A stretch of DNA of 64,000 bases from positions 25,262,052-25,326,051 of the forward strand of contig OZ018396.1 in the NCBI GenBank assembly GCA_963969525.1. Direction: 5' to 3'. The notes under the pieces are model-generated. The model saw nothing but the letters and a program-made list of their open reading frames with translations, made no database searches and was not told the origin of the DNA. The position numbers and the translations under genes were made by a program. The stretch comes from Ontholestes murinus. Lineage: Eukaryota > Arthropoda > Insecta > Coleoptera > Staphylinidae. Position 1 is the first letter of the stretch. Each line of letters starts with the position of its first letter. Positions 55,361-64,000 of this stretch are shown piece after piece.

Positions 55361-56450
55361 TTGAAAATATACATTTTTTAAAAGAAAAACAACTTCTATT
55401 ATCAAAAAGAAAAGCAGACAATTATATAATAAACAGTTATAGATACTTATAAAGGGTTTTTTTTGTCTCAAAGTAAAATGACGAATACATCATTATTAAG
55501 TACACGTATACACGTTACTGAATGTAAACCGTCAGTTAATTTGAAACAGATTTTTAATAGTTTTATACAGCGACAGTTCTAAATTAACATTTAGACTATT
55601 TATCAAGTAACTGTTTCTTTATTGTTGCGTCGAGATCTCCAGGCTATTTAATGAAGGAAAACTATGATAGCCAGATAAAAATCGCTTACTTAGACAACAA
55701 ATTCACTATAGGTGAACCATTCTCTACAAATGCAATATCACGGAAGATAAATAGATGAATATATAAATAAATCCCTAACCTATGCGACTGAATCAAGAAG
55801 AAGTTACTTATTCAGAATTTAATGGTTCCTCGCAATACTAATATTTTAGCCAACCAAAAAACATTGCAGTTGCGGTCAGTTCACATAAATCATTATCACG
55901 AGGATTCCATCAAAAGAGGAAACGCTGGTGCATTGAAACATTCCCGACAAAATTGTAGACATTGCATTTTTCTTTCGTGATAACGCCTTCATTTTTACTA
56001 TTTCCATATTATTTACTCCCGGTAATATTACTATTTGCTCTATAGACATCTATCCTGAAAGTCCAGTTCCTACGATTCTCCCGAAAACAAAACATGATTA
56101 ATTGGATTAACCTTATATGAAACGATGCGGAAGATATCGCCTTCTTTTCACTAGTCAATCGGCCTTCACCATTCATCACATCCCTACTTCGTTTGTTCCA
56201 GTAGCCGTCTCTCTCAAAAAAATCACCAGCATTCCTATTATAGCTTCCTGCCAAGCCTCTGAACAACTACAAAAGTATCAGCGATTAATTGTAATATTTA
56301 TGTCTTTCCACGATATCAAATTCGCCACCTTCACACTAAATACACTAACACTAATTATTTCTACTCCAAACTCCTACATCTTGATTAAACGTATTCCCAT
56401 AAATCTCCTTGGAAGTGCCTGTAACAGCTCCCTCGGAGCTAGGCCTTGAG

Positions 56451-57800
56451 GTTAATGGGTTACTACCTTTAATTACCCTTTTTTCTGGAGTTAAGTCCAG
56501 GAGACGTTGTAGAAGAGTCCAGAGTCGTCCGATTTACACCTAGTCGGTTGTTATTTGAAACTCTAACTCTTGCAGAGTGGGCGCTCTAGGCAAGGCCTTA
56601 GATTTCCAAGAGATTTCCAGCAAATGTCCATCCTTTGCTTGGCTGGTGTTGAAGGTGCTATTAGAAGGTCCTAGATTTAGGCTAGCCTGTCGCACAAGGT
56701 GCGTCTTCCTACGTCTTTTAACTGTAGATCCGCTAATCTTTTCCGGGATTAAAAGAACTGTTTGAAACAAAAGGGTTAACAGAGCTATTAGCCCTCTTCA
56801 GAGATGAAAGTTTCTCTCCAGCTTCGTCAGTTTATGCGGTGTATCCGAAAACACGCCCACTAGATATTTTGCAGTGGTTTTGGGTTCCATGCAAGTTACA
56901 TTTTAAAGTTGTCTCACACTGTCCCCTCTCACCACGGAGCAATAAACAGGACAGTAGACCACAAACTAGTGCATTGTGCTAGGGTTGCTGGTGAGATATT
57001 AACCCCAGGGTGGAGCGAAGCATAGGAGAGAGTGTCTCACCCTGCCGACCGTCTTACCGGTGAGCGCAGCTGATTAACTCTTGTTTGTACAGCTAAGAGC
57101 ATCAAATGCGAGGTTCTTCTCATCAAATGCGAGGTTCTTCTCATCAAATACATCGGTCTCCACGTATGGCACAAATATGAGAGAAACCATGATATGTCAG
57201 TGATAAGAAAATTACTTTGTTCCTAGCGTAGGTAGAATTTTTTTATCGACCCTTTCTGGTCTACTCCACGCACAGACATAACAGGTCATTGTAATGAATT
57301 CAAAATTGAAAAAATTATTACGATTAGCCTTTTTGCTTTATTGCTCATAGTTTTCGAGAAAAAATATAGGGAACCGATATTGCAGATACCTCCTTCAACT
57401 CGAACATCCATGCCCTGAAATATGAGAGGATGCGACGCAAAAGTCGATATTAATACTTACATCCTGTTATAAAATATTAATAACAAATCCTGATTTCCTC
57501 CCCAGCCTATCTATGAAAAATCCGCCGGTGGCATAACGTTTACTTATGCCATTAAAGAAAAAAGATCCCGGACCTGGCCATACATACCACCATGACGACG
57601 AAGATCTCGTCGCCAGAGTTTTAGATATCACTATACATATCTCACTCTACCACTACTGACCTGTATAGCCCTTCTGTTTTACAAATATATACAAAACGAA
57701 ACTGTAATAAAGGAAAACTGTACATAGAGGAAAGCTTATCTGTTTTTTTTTCCAGCGAATACAAGTTTTGACATGTAATACAAATCTAATTATTATAATC
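56451..57800. other. Unclassified, possible LINE leader debris
   Basis: 56520-57100 has mixed composition resembling a decayed LINE 5' region, without a defensible motif. GATGAGAAGAACCTCGCATT-type direct repeats (ATCAAATGCGAGGTTCTTCT twice) are at 57101-57140. 57300-57373 is a fragment of dispersed repeat R1. Confidence 0.4.
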
Positions 57801-57843
57801 TTATATAACATAACTAAAATCTATTTTTAGTTATGTTATATAA
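57801..57843. repeat. Perfect 19-bp inverted duplication
   Basis: TTATATAACATAACTAAAA, loop TCTAT, then its exact reverse complement. Confidence 0.92.
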
Positions 57844-57942
57844 TAATAAACCCATTATGGATTCGTGACAATAATTATAAATACTTGTGTAATAATTTTA
57901 TATTATTCACGGACTTAATTAACATATGAATTAATGTAAAGC

Positions 57943-58083
57943 TTAAATAATAAATTTAAAAATACGAAAACATTTCGTGAATCTACAACAATGAGTCTTA
58001 CTAAGACTACAAGTAGTAGTCTTAGTAAGACTCATTGTTGTAGATTCACGAAATGTTTTCGTATTTTTAAATTTATTATTTAA
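57943..58083. repeat. Perfect 68-bp inverted duplication with 5-base loop
   Basis: 57943-58010 and 58016-58083 are exact reverse complements around AAGTA. Each arm contains ACGAAAACATTTCGTGAATC, which also occurs at the LINE end near 30877, so one arm is probably an old LINE 3' fragment and the other an inverted copy of it. With no mismatch in 68 bp it must be young, or kept identical by conversion. Confidence 0.96.
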
Positions 58084-58291
58084 TTTTCTACAACGAACTA
58101 AAGGATTTTAATACATTTATTATTATTTAATGTAAAGCTGTTGTGGTCTTATTTTACTACAAGGTTAAATTAAAATTTAGCACAATACTGTATTTTCTAT
58201 AATTCGTATTAATTCATATTAATCATTTTTACAAACTGTGCTTAGAATTCTTGTGTTATTTCTACAACCAAATAATAAAACCAAAAAGTAA

Positions 58292-58384
58292 TCCTTCGAA
58301 CCGGATTTGAACCAGTGACCTATGGATATCTGTTAACGTATAAACTTCTACAGTCCACCGCTCTACCAACTGAGCTATCGAAGG
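58292..58384 (-). tRNA. tRNA-Tyr (GUA), with 20-nt intron
   Basis: Mature sequence identical to the first two genes. Intron 58328-58347 has its own sequence. TTTTT terminator just 3' on minus. Preceded (plus coordinates) by TTATTTCTACAACCAAATAA, also found at 59432 and 60089. Confidence 0.96.
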
Positions 58385-58618
58385 TGTGGAACTTTTTTTA
58401 ATTAAATTAACAACTCGATTTTTTATTAACAGTTCATTGTAGAGACTTTTTCTTCATGACATATTGTTTAATAATTCCAATAAATTTGTATCACACACAC
58501 ATATTTCGTTTTATGACTGCTGTTTCGACAATTTATAGTTTGATCGATGTTTGATTTTTGGGACTCCTTGAAGAGTATGAGGTGTGAAGAAAGGATACAA
58601 CAGTATTATTTTTATAAT

Positions 58619-58648
58619 TTGATAATGACAAGCTGAACTTTTCGAAAC
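58619..58648 (+). other. Hammerhead-like motif, relaxed core
   Basis: TTGATAATGA...TCGAAAC with weak stem II; shares TTATAATTTGATAATGA and CGAAACTGCAG with 13676-13703. A degenerate inverted fragment (TGTTTCGACAATTTATAGTT) lies 100 bp before it. Confidence 0.45.
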
Positions 58649-58756
58649 TGCAGCCATGAGAATACATATTTTTTTGTTAAAAATTTATTTGAATTTTATT
58701 AAAATAAATTCCTCGATTTTTGTAATAAAATGTGCTGTGGATTATTTATAAAATAC

Positions 58757-59447
58757 AGGGTCTACTATAAAAGTAATTCGCATTTTCTGGGAAAAATATA
58801 TTTATTGGTCGTACCGATACAAATGCTTAAACGTGTCTGCTATAACTGAAAGGCAACCTAAAACTCCTTGAAGCGAATGTCTCTTAGGAACGTTGTAATA
58901 TGCTTTTGGATGTTTCCACGAACTCCCAATGCTTTTCTTTCAGCTCTCTCTTCAGTCGGAGAAACAATAAAAAGTCGCACGGAACCAAGTCGGGACTGTA
59001 ACGTGGCTGAAGGACCACCGAGGTGTTATACCATTCCAGGGATTGGTAACGATGAAGGCCATGTACCTGGGTGTATTGTGATGGTAGAGCCTGACCGGGT
59101 CTTTCATGCCAGCTCTCAAGGTTGAGTTGACAGTTTCTACGGCGGATGAATTCTTGGATGTCAAAAACGACAATGAGCATAGTTTGGATGCAAAACTGGC
59201 TTATTTGCGCTTTCTTGGTGGAAGGGATCATTTTGTGTGCTACTCATTTCCCCGCCTTTTCGATTCTGGGTCGTAGTTGCAACATCCAGGATTCATCTCC
59301 AGTTTCGACCGAGTTAATAATGTGTCATCATTTTGAATCAAATTCAACAACTCTTGACACTTCGAAGTTCTATCTGGTCTTCTGTTCAACCTTCGGTGCA
59401 ATAATTATAGAAAATGTTTTTAGAATTGTTGCTTTATTTCTACAACC
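58757..59447 (-). mobile_element. Decayed mariner (D34D type), tandem copy 1
   Basis: Minus strand: PSTKKAQISQFCIQTMLIVV, FDIQEFI (59130-59220) and RYSPDLVPCDFLLFLRLKRE (58930-59000), the third catalytic block of SETMAR-like mariners (pattern YSPDLAP.D). The middle, with the second Asp, is shortened or lost. 59448-60102 is a second, diverged copy in direct orientation. Confidence 0.8.
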
Positions 59448-60102
59448 AAATAATAAATTCACATCTTTTGGAAAAAATATATTTATTAGTCGTACCGGTA
59501 CAAATTCTTATTTTTTTTTTAAAATACTCTCCCCCAGCATCAATATACTTCTTCCATGACTTAATTTCTACGGACTGCCGATGCTTTCCTTCAGCTCTCT
59601 CTTCAGTCGAGGAAACAGAAAAGCCGCCCGAAACTAAGTCGGGACTGTAACGGGGCTGAAGAACCACCAGGGTGTTGACCATTCCATGGAATTAGTAACG
59701 ATTAAGGCCATGTAACTGGGGGTATTGTCATGGTAGAGCCTGACCTTTGATGTCAGCTCTCATGCGCAGATAAAAGCTTAGCTGACAGTTTCTCCCTTCG
59801 GGTGATTCCTTGGATGTCAAAAAAGACAATGAGCATAGTTTTGATGCAAGACTGGCCCATTCGCGCTTTCTTGGTGGAAGGTCTGATTTTATGTGCCACT
59901 CATTGCTCTGCCTTTTCGATTCTGGGTCGTAGTCGCAAAATTCAGGAATCGTATCCTGTTTCGACCGAGTGAAGAAAATCTGATCATTTTGAACCAAATC
60001 CAACAACTCTTGAGTGTTCGAAGTTCTTTCAGGTCTTCCGTCTAAACCTTCGGCCCAATAATTTAGTAAATTTTAGAATTTTTGCTTTATTTCTACAACC
60101 AA
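59448..60102 (-). mobile_element. Decayed mariner, tandem copy 2
   Basis: Minus strand: LLDLVQNDQIFFTRSKQ, CDYDPESKRQSNEWH, PRKREWAS (59870-60005) and LQPRYSPDLVSGGF (59630-59670). Same layout as copy 1, including TTGCTTTATTTCTACAACCA at the end, so the whole unit was duplicated in tandem. Confidence 0.8.
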
Positions 60103-60109
60103 AAAGGAA

Positions 60110-60202
60110 TCCTTCGAACCGGATTTGAACCAGTGACCTATGGATATCTGTTACTACATTAACTTCTACAGTCCACCGCTCTACCAACTGAGCTATCGAT
60201 GG
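60110..60202 (-). tRNA. tRNA-Tyr copy with acceptor-stem mismatch
   Basis: Same as the 54120 gene including the intron (60146-60165), except that the 5' acceptor strand is CCATCGA, leaving an A-A mismatch at the third pair with TCGAAGG. Everything else is intact, with a TTTTT terminator 3'. Possibly a decaying copy or a still-working isodecoder. Confidence 0.85.
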
Positions 60203-60589
60203 TGTGAGTTTTTATTCTCAAATTAATAATTCGGATTTTTTTGTACATTTAATTCACATTAATAAGCAGTGTTGTGAAATATTTATCAAATTTAATTACA
60301 TAATTAAATTGTACACATTCAAAAATTGTAATGCGCTTTGCATTATAAGATATTTTTTTAATTACACTATTAATTATATTAACATCAATTCCTACATATG
60401 ACGAATTACAGACAGGACATTGAGAAGAATTTTGCACACCGATCTTAATCTACAACCATACAATACTATGATTGGTCAGGAATAACGTTTAGCAGACTAG
60501 GGTAAACCTATAGAGTGTTGTAAAGCAATCCTCGTAGTGGTGCCTCCCCCTGGTATTATAGGTAGTAGCGACGAAGCACATTTCCATCT

Positions 60590-61140
60590 TTCTGGCGCAG
60601 TTAATAAATAAAATTTTCAGTACTGGGCTGCTGAAACCCTTAATTCCATACACGACCTCTTCACAGTCCAAAAGCTTGGTGCGATATTACTTTCATAGGC
60701 ATCATAATTCACATCACTGTTGCACTTAAAAGTATTGAAAAGAAAACAAACTTCTGGTTCCAGCGGGATGGAGTTACTGCATATACTACACGTCATCCAC
60801 GCCAAATATTGCAGGAGATGTTCATGGGGAGAGTGCTCTTCTTACAGGAGACAATTTCGTGACCACCGAACTCGTCTGATTTAAGCCTGTGTGACTTTTT
60901 TCTGTTGGGGTAATTTAAAACTGAGGATTTTAAACATCGCCCTCAGTCGTTGACGAATTAAAGACGGTCATTCAAGAAAAAATGTTAGTAAGAGTAATGT
61001 AAGACTTTCAAAAACGGCTCCAAGTGTGCATCGGTCGTCAATGTTATCGTTTAGATGATATAATTTTTAAATCCTAAGCCCAAAAACTCTTTTATATCCA
61101 CGTTTAGGAAATAGAACGTTTTTGTAATACCTTGTATGAT
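60590..61140 (+). mobile_element. Mariner-superfamily transposase remnant
   Basis: NFWFQRDGVTAYTTRHPRQI (60744-60805) is the second catalytic block (pattern FQQDGA..HTAR), then SSDLSLCDFFLLG (60865-60905) the third, and HRPQSLTN. Stops and frameshifts; the counterpart is at 54470-54965. Confidence 0.75.
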
Positions 61141-61940
61141 TTCTTCTAATTATCTTTTATAAATGTTGGAGCTATTTTTGCTACACCCTGTGATATAATA
61201 GTAATTTTCTTCAAGCCCGATTTTTCAAAGGAAGTAGAATCTTCAAAAACCGTTAAAAAAATAAATTTTAAACGCAGGCTATTATTTTTTTCCAAACTGT
61301 GTAGCAGAAGTTGGTGCTTAGTTGAAGTCGTTTAATGCTTCTCTTGATTTTTGTTGACAAAACAAAAAAAATATACTTTCTTGCTAATAAAAATCTGAAC
61401 AACTTGTCTTTTTTAAAGAGTATCAAAAAATAAAGCAGAAAATTATATAAAATACAGTTGTAGGGAGTAATAAAAAAGTTTTTTTGTTTTAAAGTAAAAT
61501 TACGAATACATCATTACCAGTGCGTGACTGTTTGTTACTTAATGCTAATAGACATCTATCCTGAAATTTCTTTGAAAAAGAATCCTTGAAAACACAAACA
61601 CCAGCCACATTGAAATAACCTTACATGAAACGATGCGGAACATTTCTTTTCTTCGACTACGATCTATGTCACATATCCAGCACTATGCATCACACCCTTC
61701 TATTCGCTACTCCATTTCTTCCAGTGTCCCTTCTCTCTCAGAATATCTATTACTAGCAACAGCATTCCTATTAGTGCTTCGTGACCACCTACAAAAATAT
61801 CAGCGACCAATTGGGATATTTTTGCCTTTCCACGATATCGAATACGCCACCTTCATAACGAATACAATAATTATCCTCATCATGATTAAACGTATCCCCA
61901 TAAATCGCCTTTCTCTTCCTCAGTCGAGCCTTTAAATATG

Positions 61941-62300
61941 TGCGCAAGCGCTATTTATTTAGGTACTGGAAGACTATTAAATTCCCAGCGATTCAAAGTG
62001 AATGGAAGCACCAGAACTCGAAGGTCCATTTTTAGATCAATCAGCACTGTAAGTAAAATATGGTTTAATTATAGACAAGGCAAGTTATTCTGAAAAATTT
62101 TTGGATTGAGTCATTTCGTTTTTTTGCTCTAATAATCAAAGGCGATTTTTTTTTTTATAAAAAGAAATAATTCTATTCAGTTATGTATTGGCCATTATTT
62201 TCTCAATGATATCATGCTCATAGAATTTCTGGTCTTTCTCAGCAAAATGGTGAAGCAAGTGCTGTTATCACTATTTTCTGAATTAAATTGTTTACCATTT
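61941..62300. other. No gene seen
   Basis: AT-rich; nothing supported. Confidence 0.55.
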
Positions 62301-63420
62301 AAAGAGTTAGAAAGTTGAAAACAAATAGTAGTCGAACAGCACAAGGTCTTGTCATTATGATTGATTGTCCATCAAATCCCATCTATCCTCCAGCAACTTC
62401 TGGCAGGTCACTAAACGATGGTCTCCCGTTGTCATGGTGGAATACGAGACTCACACGATTTTCCAATTCAGACCGCTTTTCTTTGATGTCTTCATTCAAT
62501 TTGTCTGTACACAGCTGTATTGATGGTTTTGTTCTGTGGTAGCAGCTTAAAATACACGACGCCTTTGTATTTCCACCAAATTGATAGTATAGAATTATTA
62601 TTATTATTATAACCTTCTTTTGATGAATATTTACATTCATAGTAGTTGCACTTTGTCGCCGGGCGATGAGAAATGGATAGTTTACGATAACTTCGTTTGA
62701 AAACTATCATGGTGCAAATGATAGTTTTCAAACGAAGTTATCGTAAACTATCCATTTCTCCTCGCCACTGATAATACGTTTGAGAAATAAATCATTTTTA
62801 TTGATTTTCCAGAGCTTATAGCAACAATTTATGCGCTTTGTTAAATGAATTTCTTTGATTTCATGTCGAACCCAAATATTGAGTTTTCTAACATATCTTA
62901 GCTATTTGTTGAATTTGGTTCTCGTTTATCACATAGTGAAACATTTTTAATAATACGGGTTGTTTAAAACCAAGTGCCTCATTGTAAATAACCTCTTATA
63001 TATCTCAGCTTGTGAAAATGTCTTTTCACGGTTGTTTGAAATATTGTTTATAATTCTGCAACCTCTCGAGTCAAATTTTGCTGGAGTGTAACGACAGTTT
63101 GCTCCGACTAATGCCTTTATTATAGTCTTTGGCTTTAACTGGCCTTCCTGAACGTGGCGCATCTTAGACATTGAAATTTACCGAACGAAATTTAACAAAC
63201 CAATTCTGGCATTGATGTTCTATCAAGCAATCTCTACCGTACATAGCACTTAACTTTTTTTGGATTGCGTTAGATTTTTCCCTTTTCTGATTTAAAACAG
63301 TAAAACATACATTTTCATTCTTTGACCACCGCTTTGCGTAGTCATCGCAATTGATTCACTTACTTTTTTTCTAAATGACTAATTTAAGTATTTTCGGTCA
63401 AATGGTATTCAGGCTAAATA
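62300..63420 (-). mobile_element. Decayed mariner (SETMAR-like) transposase
   Basis: Minus strand: EKWIVYDNFV (62730-62760), NVNIHQKKV, IWWKYKGVVYFKLLPQNKTI (62520-62590), EKRSELENR and VFHHDNGRP (62430-62460; second catalytic Asp, pattern HHDNARPH). The N-terminal part (63100-63300) is poorly preserved. An (ATT)n tract (62592-62605) and a 43-bp inverted duplication disrupt the gene. Confidence 0.82.
62668..62760. repeat. Perfect 43-bp inverted duplication inside the mariner gene
   Basis: 62668-62710 and 62718-62760 are exact reverse complements with a 7-base loop GGTGCAA. Read on minus, the 62718-62760 arm is the coding segment EKWIVYDNFV; the other arm is an inverted copy inserted downstream of it. 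Confidence 0.96.
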
Positions 63421-64000
63421 ATTGGACTATGATAATTGGTTAAAAATACAAGTGTAGACATTTATTGGTCCGAACGAAAATGACTTAATACTCAACCCAG
63501 TATATCCTTATCGATGAAAACTCTCTTATAAGTAAAGATATTGTAGCCTACAACCTATACTATACTAGCTTCACGCCATAACAATCTCAAATATTTAATC
63601 TACACTTAACCACGAACTCTCACTTTCCTATGCACTTACAATCTCCCTAGGCCGAACAGATCACCTTTTGCCTCGATCAATGATCTCGCAATCTTTGCAA
63701 AGTAACCGTAGAACTGTTGAAAACAAGAGCAACTCGGATGGCCAAGACAGAGTAAATCATCAGCTCATTTTCACCCGAACCATCATCCTCCTCTTATAAT
63801 TATTTAAAGCGTGTCTCACTACTACCTACTTTTCGAACACCTGAAAACTGTCCAATATTATTATGATAAAAAAAAAAAACAAGGCAAACTAGTAGTAGTC
63901 TTCTTTCCATACCGACCTATTTTTGAGACGCTCAAAATAATACACTTACCTGCTTAAAACTTCATTGATTATATACTAACATCATCTCTGATTCCATATC
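63421..64000. other. No gene seen
   Basis: No supported frame, RNA or repeat; the window ends here. Confidence 0.5.

Larger units (their letters stand above)
54120..56450. repeat. Segmental duplication, copy 1 (with tRNA-Tyr)
   Basis: Collinear with 60110-61940. It shares the tRNA gene, the AT-rich flank (AAGCAGTGTTGTGAAATAT), the tract CGACCTCTTCACAGTCCAAA, a mariner remnant, TTTAGGAAATAGAACG and GAAACGATGCGGAA. Copies differ by many substitutions and small insertions, so the event is not recent. The plus frame at 56117-56449 and its partner at 61633-61935 have no recognised family. Confidence 0.85.
60110..61940. repeat. Segmental duplication, copy 2 (with tRNA-Tyr)
   Basis: Partner of 54120-56450; shorter because of internal deletions, with some insertions such as 60480-60590. 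Confidence 0.85.

Noticed and set aside
57101..57140. Short direct repeat ATCAAATGCGAGGTTCTTCT
   Set aside because: Only two units; likely local slippage, no further structure.
59146..59559. 137-codon plus-strand frame
   Set aside because: Shadow of the minus-strand mariner remnant, whose motifs are recognisable.

Overview
The window looks like a repeat-dominated stretch of an insect nuclear genome. It is AT-rich and carries mariner, pogo, piggyBac, hAT, BEL/Pao and many LINE (non-LTR) elements, plus intron-containing tRNA-Tyr genes. The order is not fixed by the sequence; a beetle-like genome is only a guess. No host protein-coding gene is convincingly present, and nearly every recognisable protein is transposon-derived.

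Layout: 1-1.94 kb LINE remnant; 2.03-4.27 kb two mariner-superfamily elements meeting in a TA repeat, the second with an intact D41D transposase; 4.95-5.54 kb foldback and MITE; 6.0-7.7 kb decayed piggyBac; 8-12 kb AT-rich DNA with hammerhead-like motifs; 12.1-13.4 kb decayed pogo; 13.8-17 kb LINE remnants; 21.44-23.19 kb piggyBac with TTAA flanks; 24.3-26.9 and 28.3-34.7 kb several minus-strand LINEs; 35.69-38.35 kb a complete hAT transposon with a 605-residue transposase and perfect 8-bp target duplication; 40.15-44.66 kb a young BEL/Pao element with near-identical LTRs whose 1170-codon ORF has lost reverse transcriptase and RNase H; 44.9-47.5 kb repeat and LINE remnants; 48.3-51.0 kb a hAT transposase split by a Tc1/mariner element; 51.0-52.9 kb palindromic and AT-rich repeats; 53.2-62 kb four tRNA-Tyr copies inside a duplicated region with mariner remnants; 62.3-63.4 kb another decayed mariner.

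Main observations: (1) the RT-less but open BEL/Pao ORF; (2) a scattered family of short insertions carrying hammerhead-ribozyme-like cores, two with clear target-site duplications; (3) TA microsatellites exactly at mariner insertion sites; (4) several perfect short inverted duplications, two of them inside transposase genes; (5) the BEL/Pao primer-binding site matches the tRNA-Tyr 3' end, and tRNA-Tyr genes occur in the same window. All functional statements are by-eye family recognition; no search was run.
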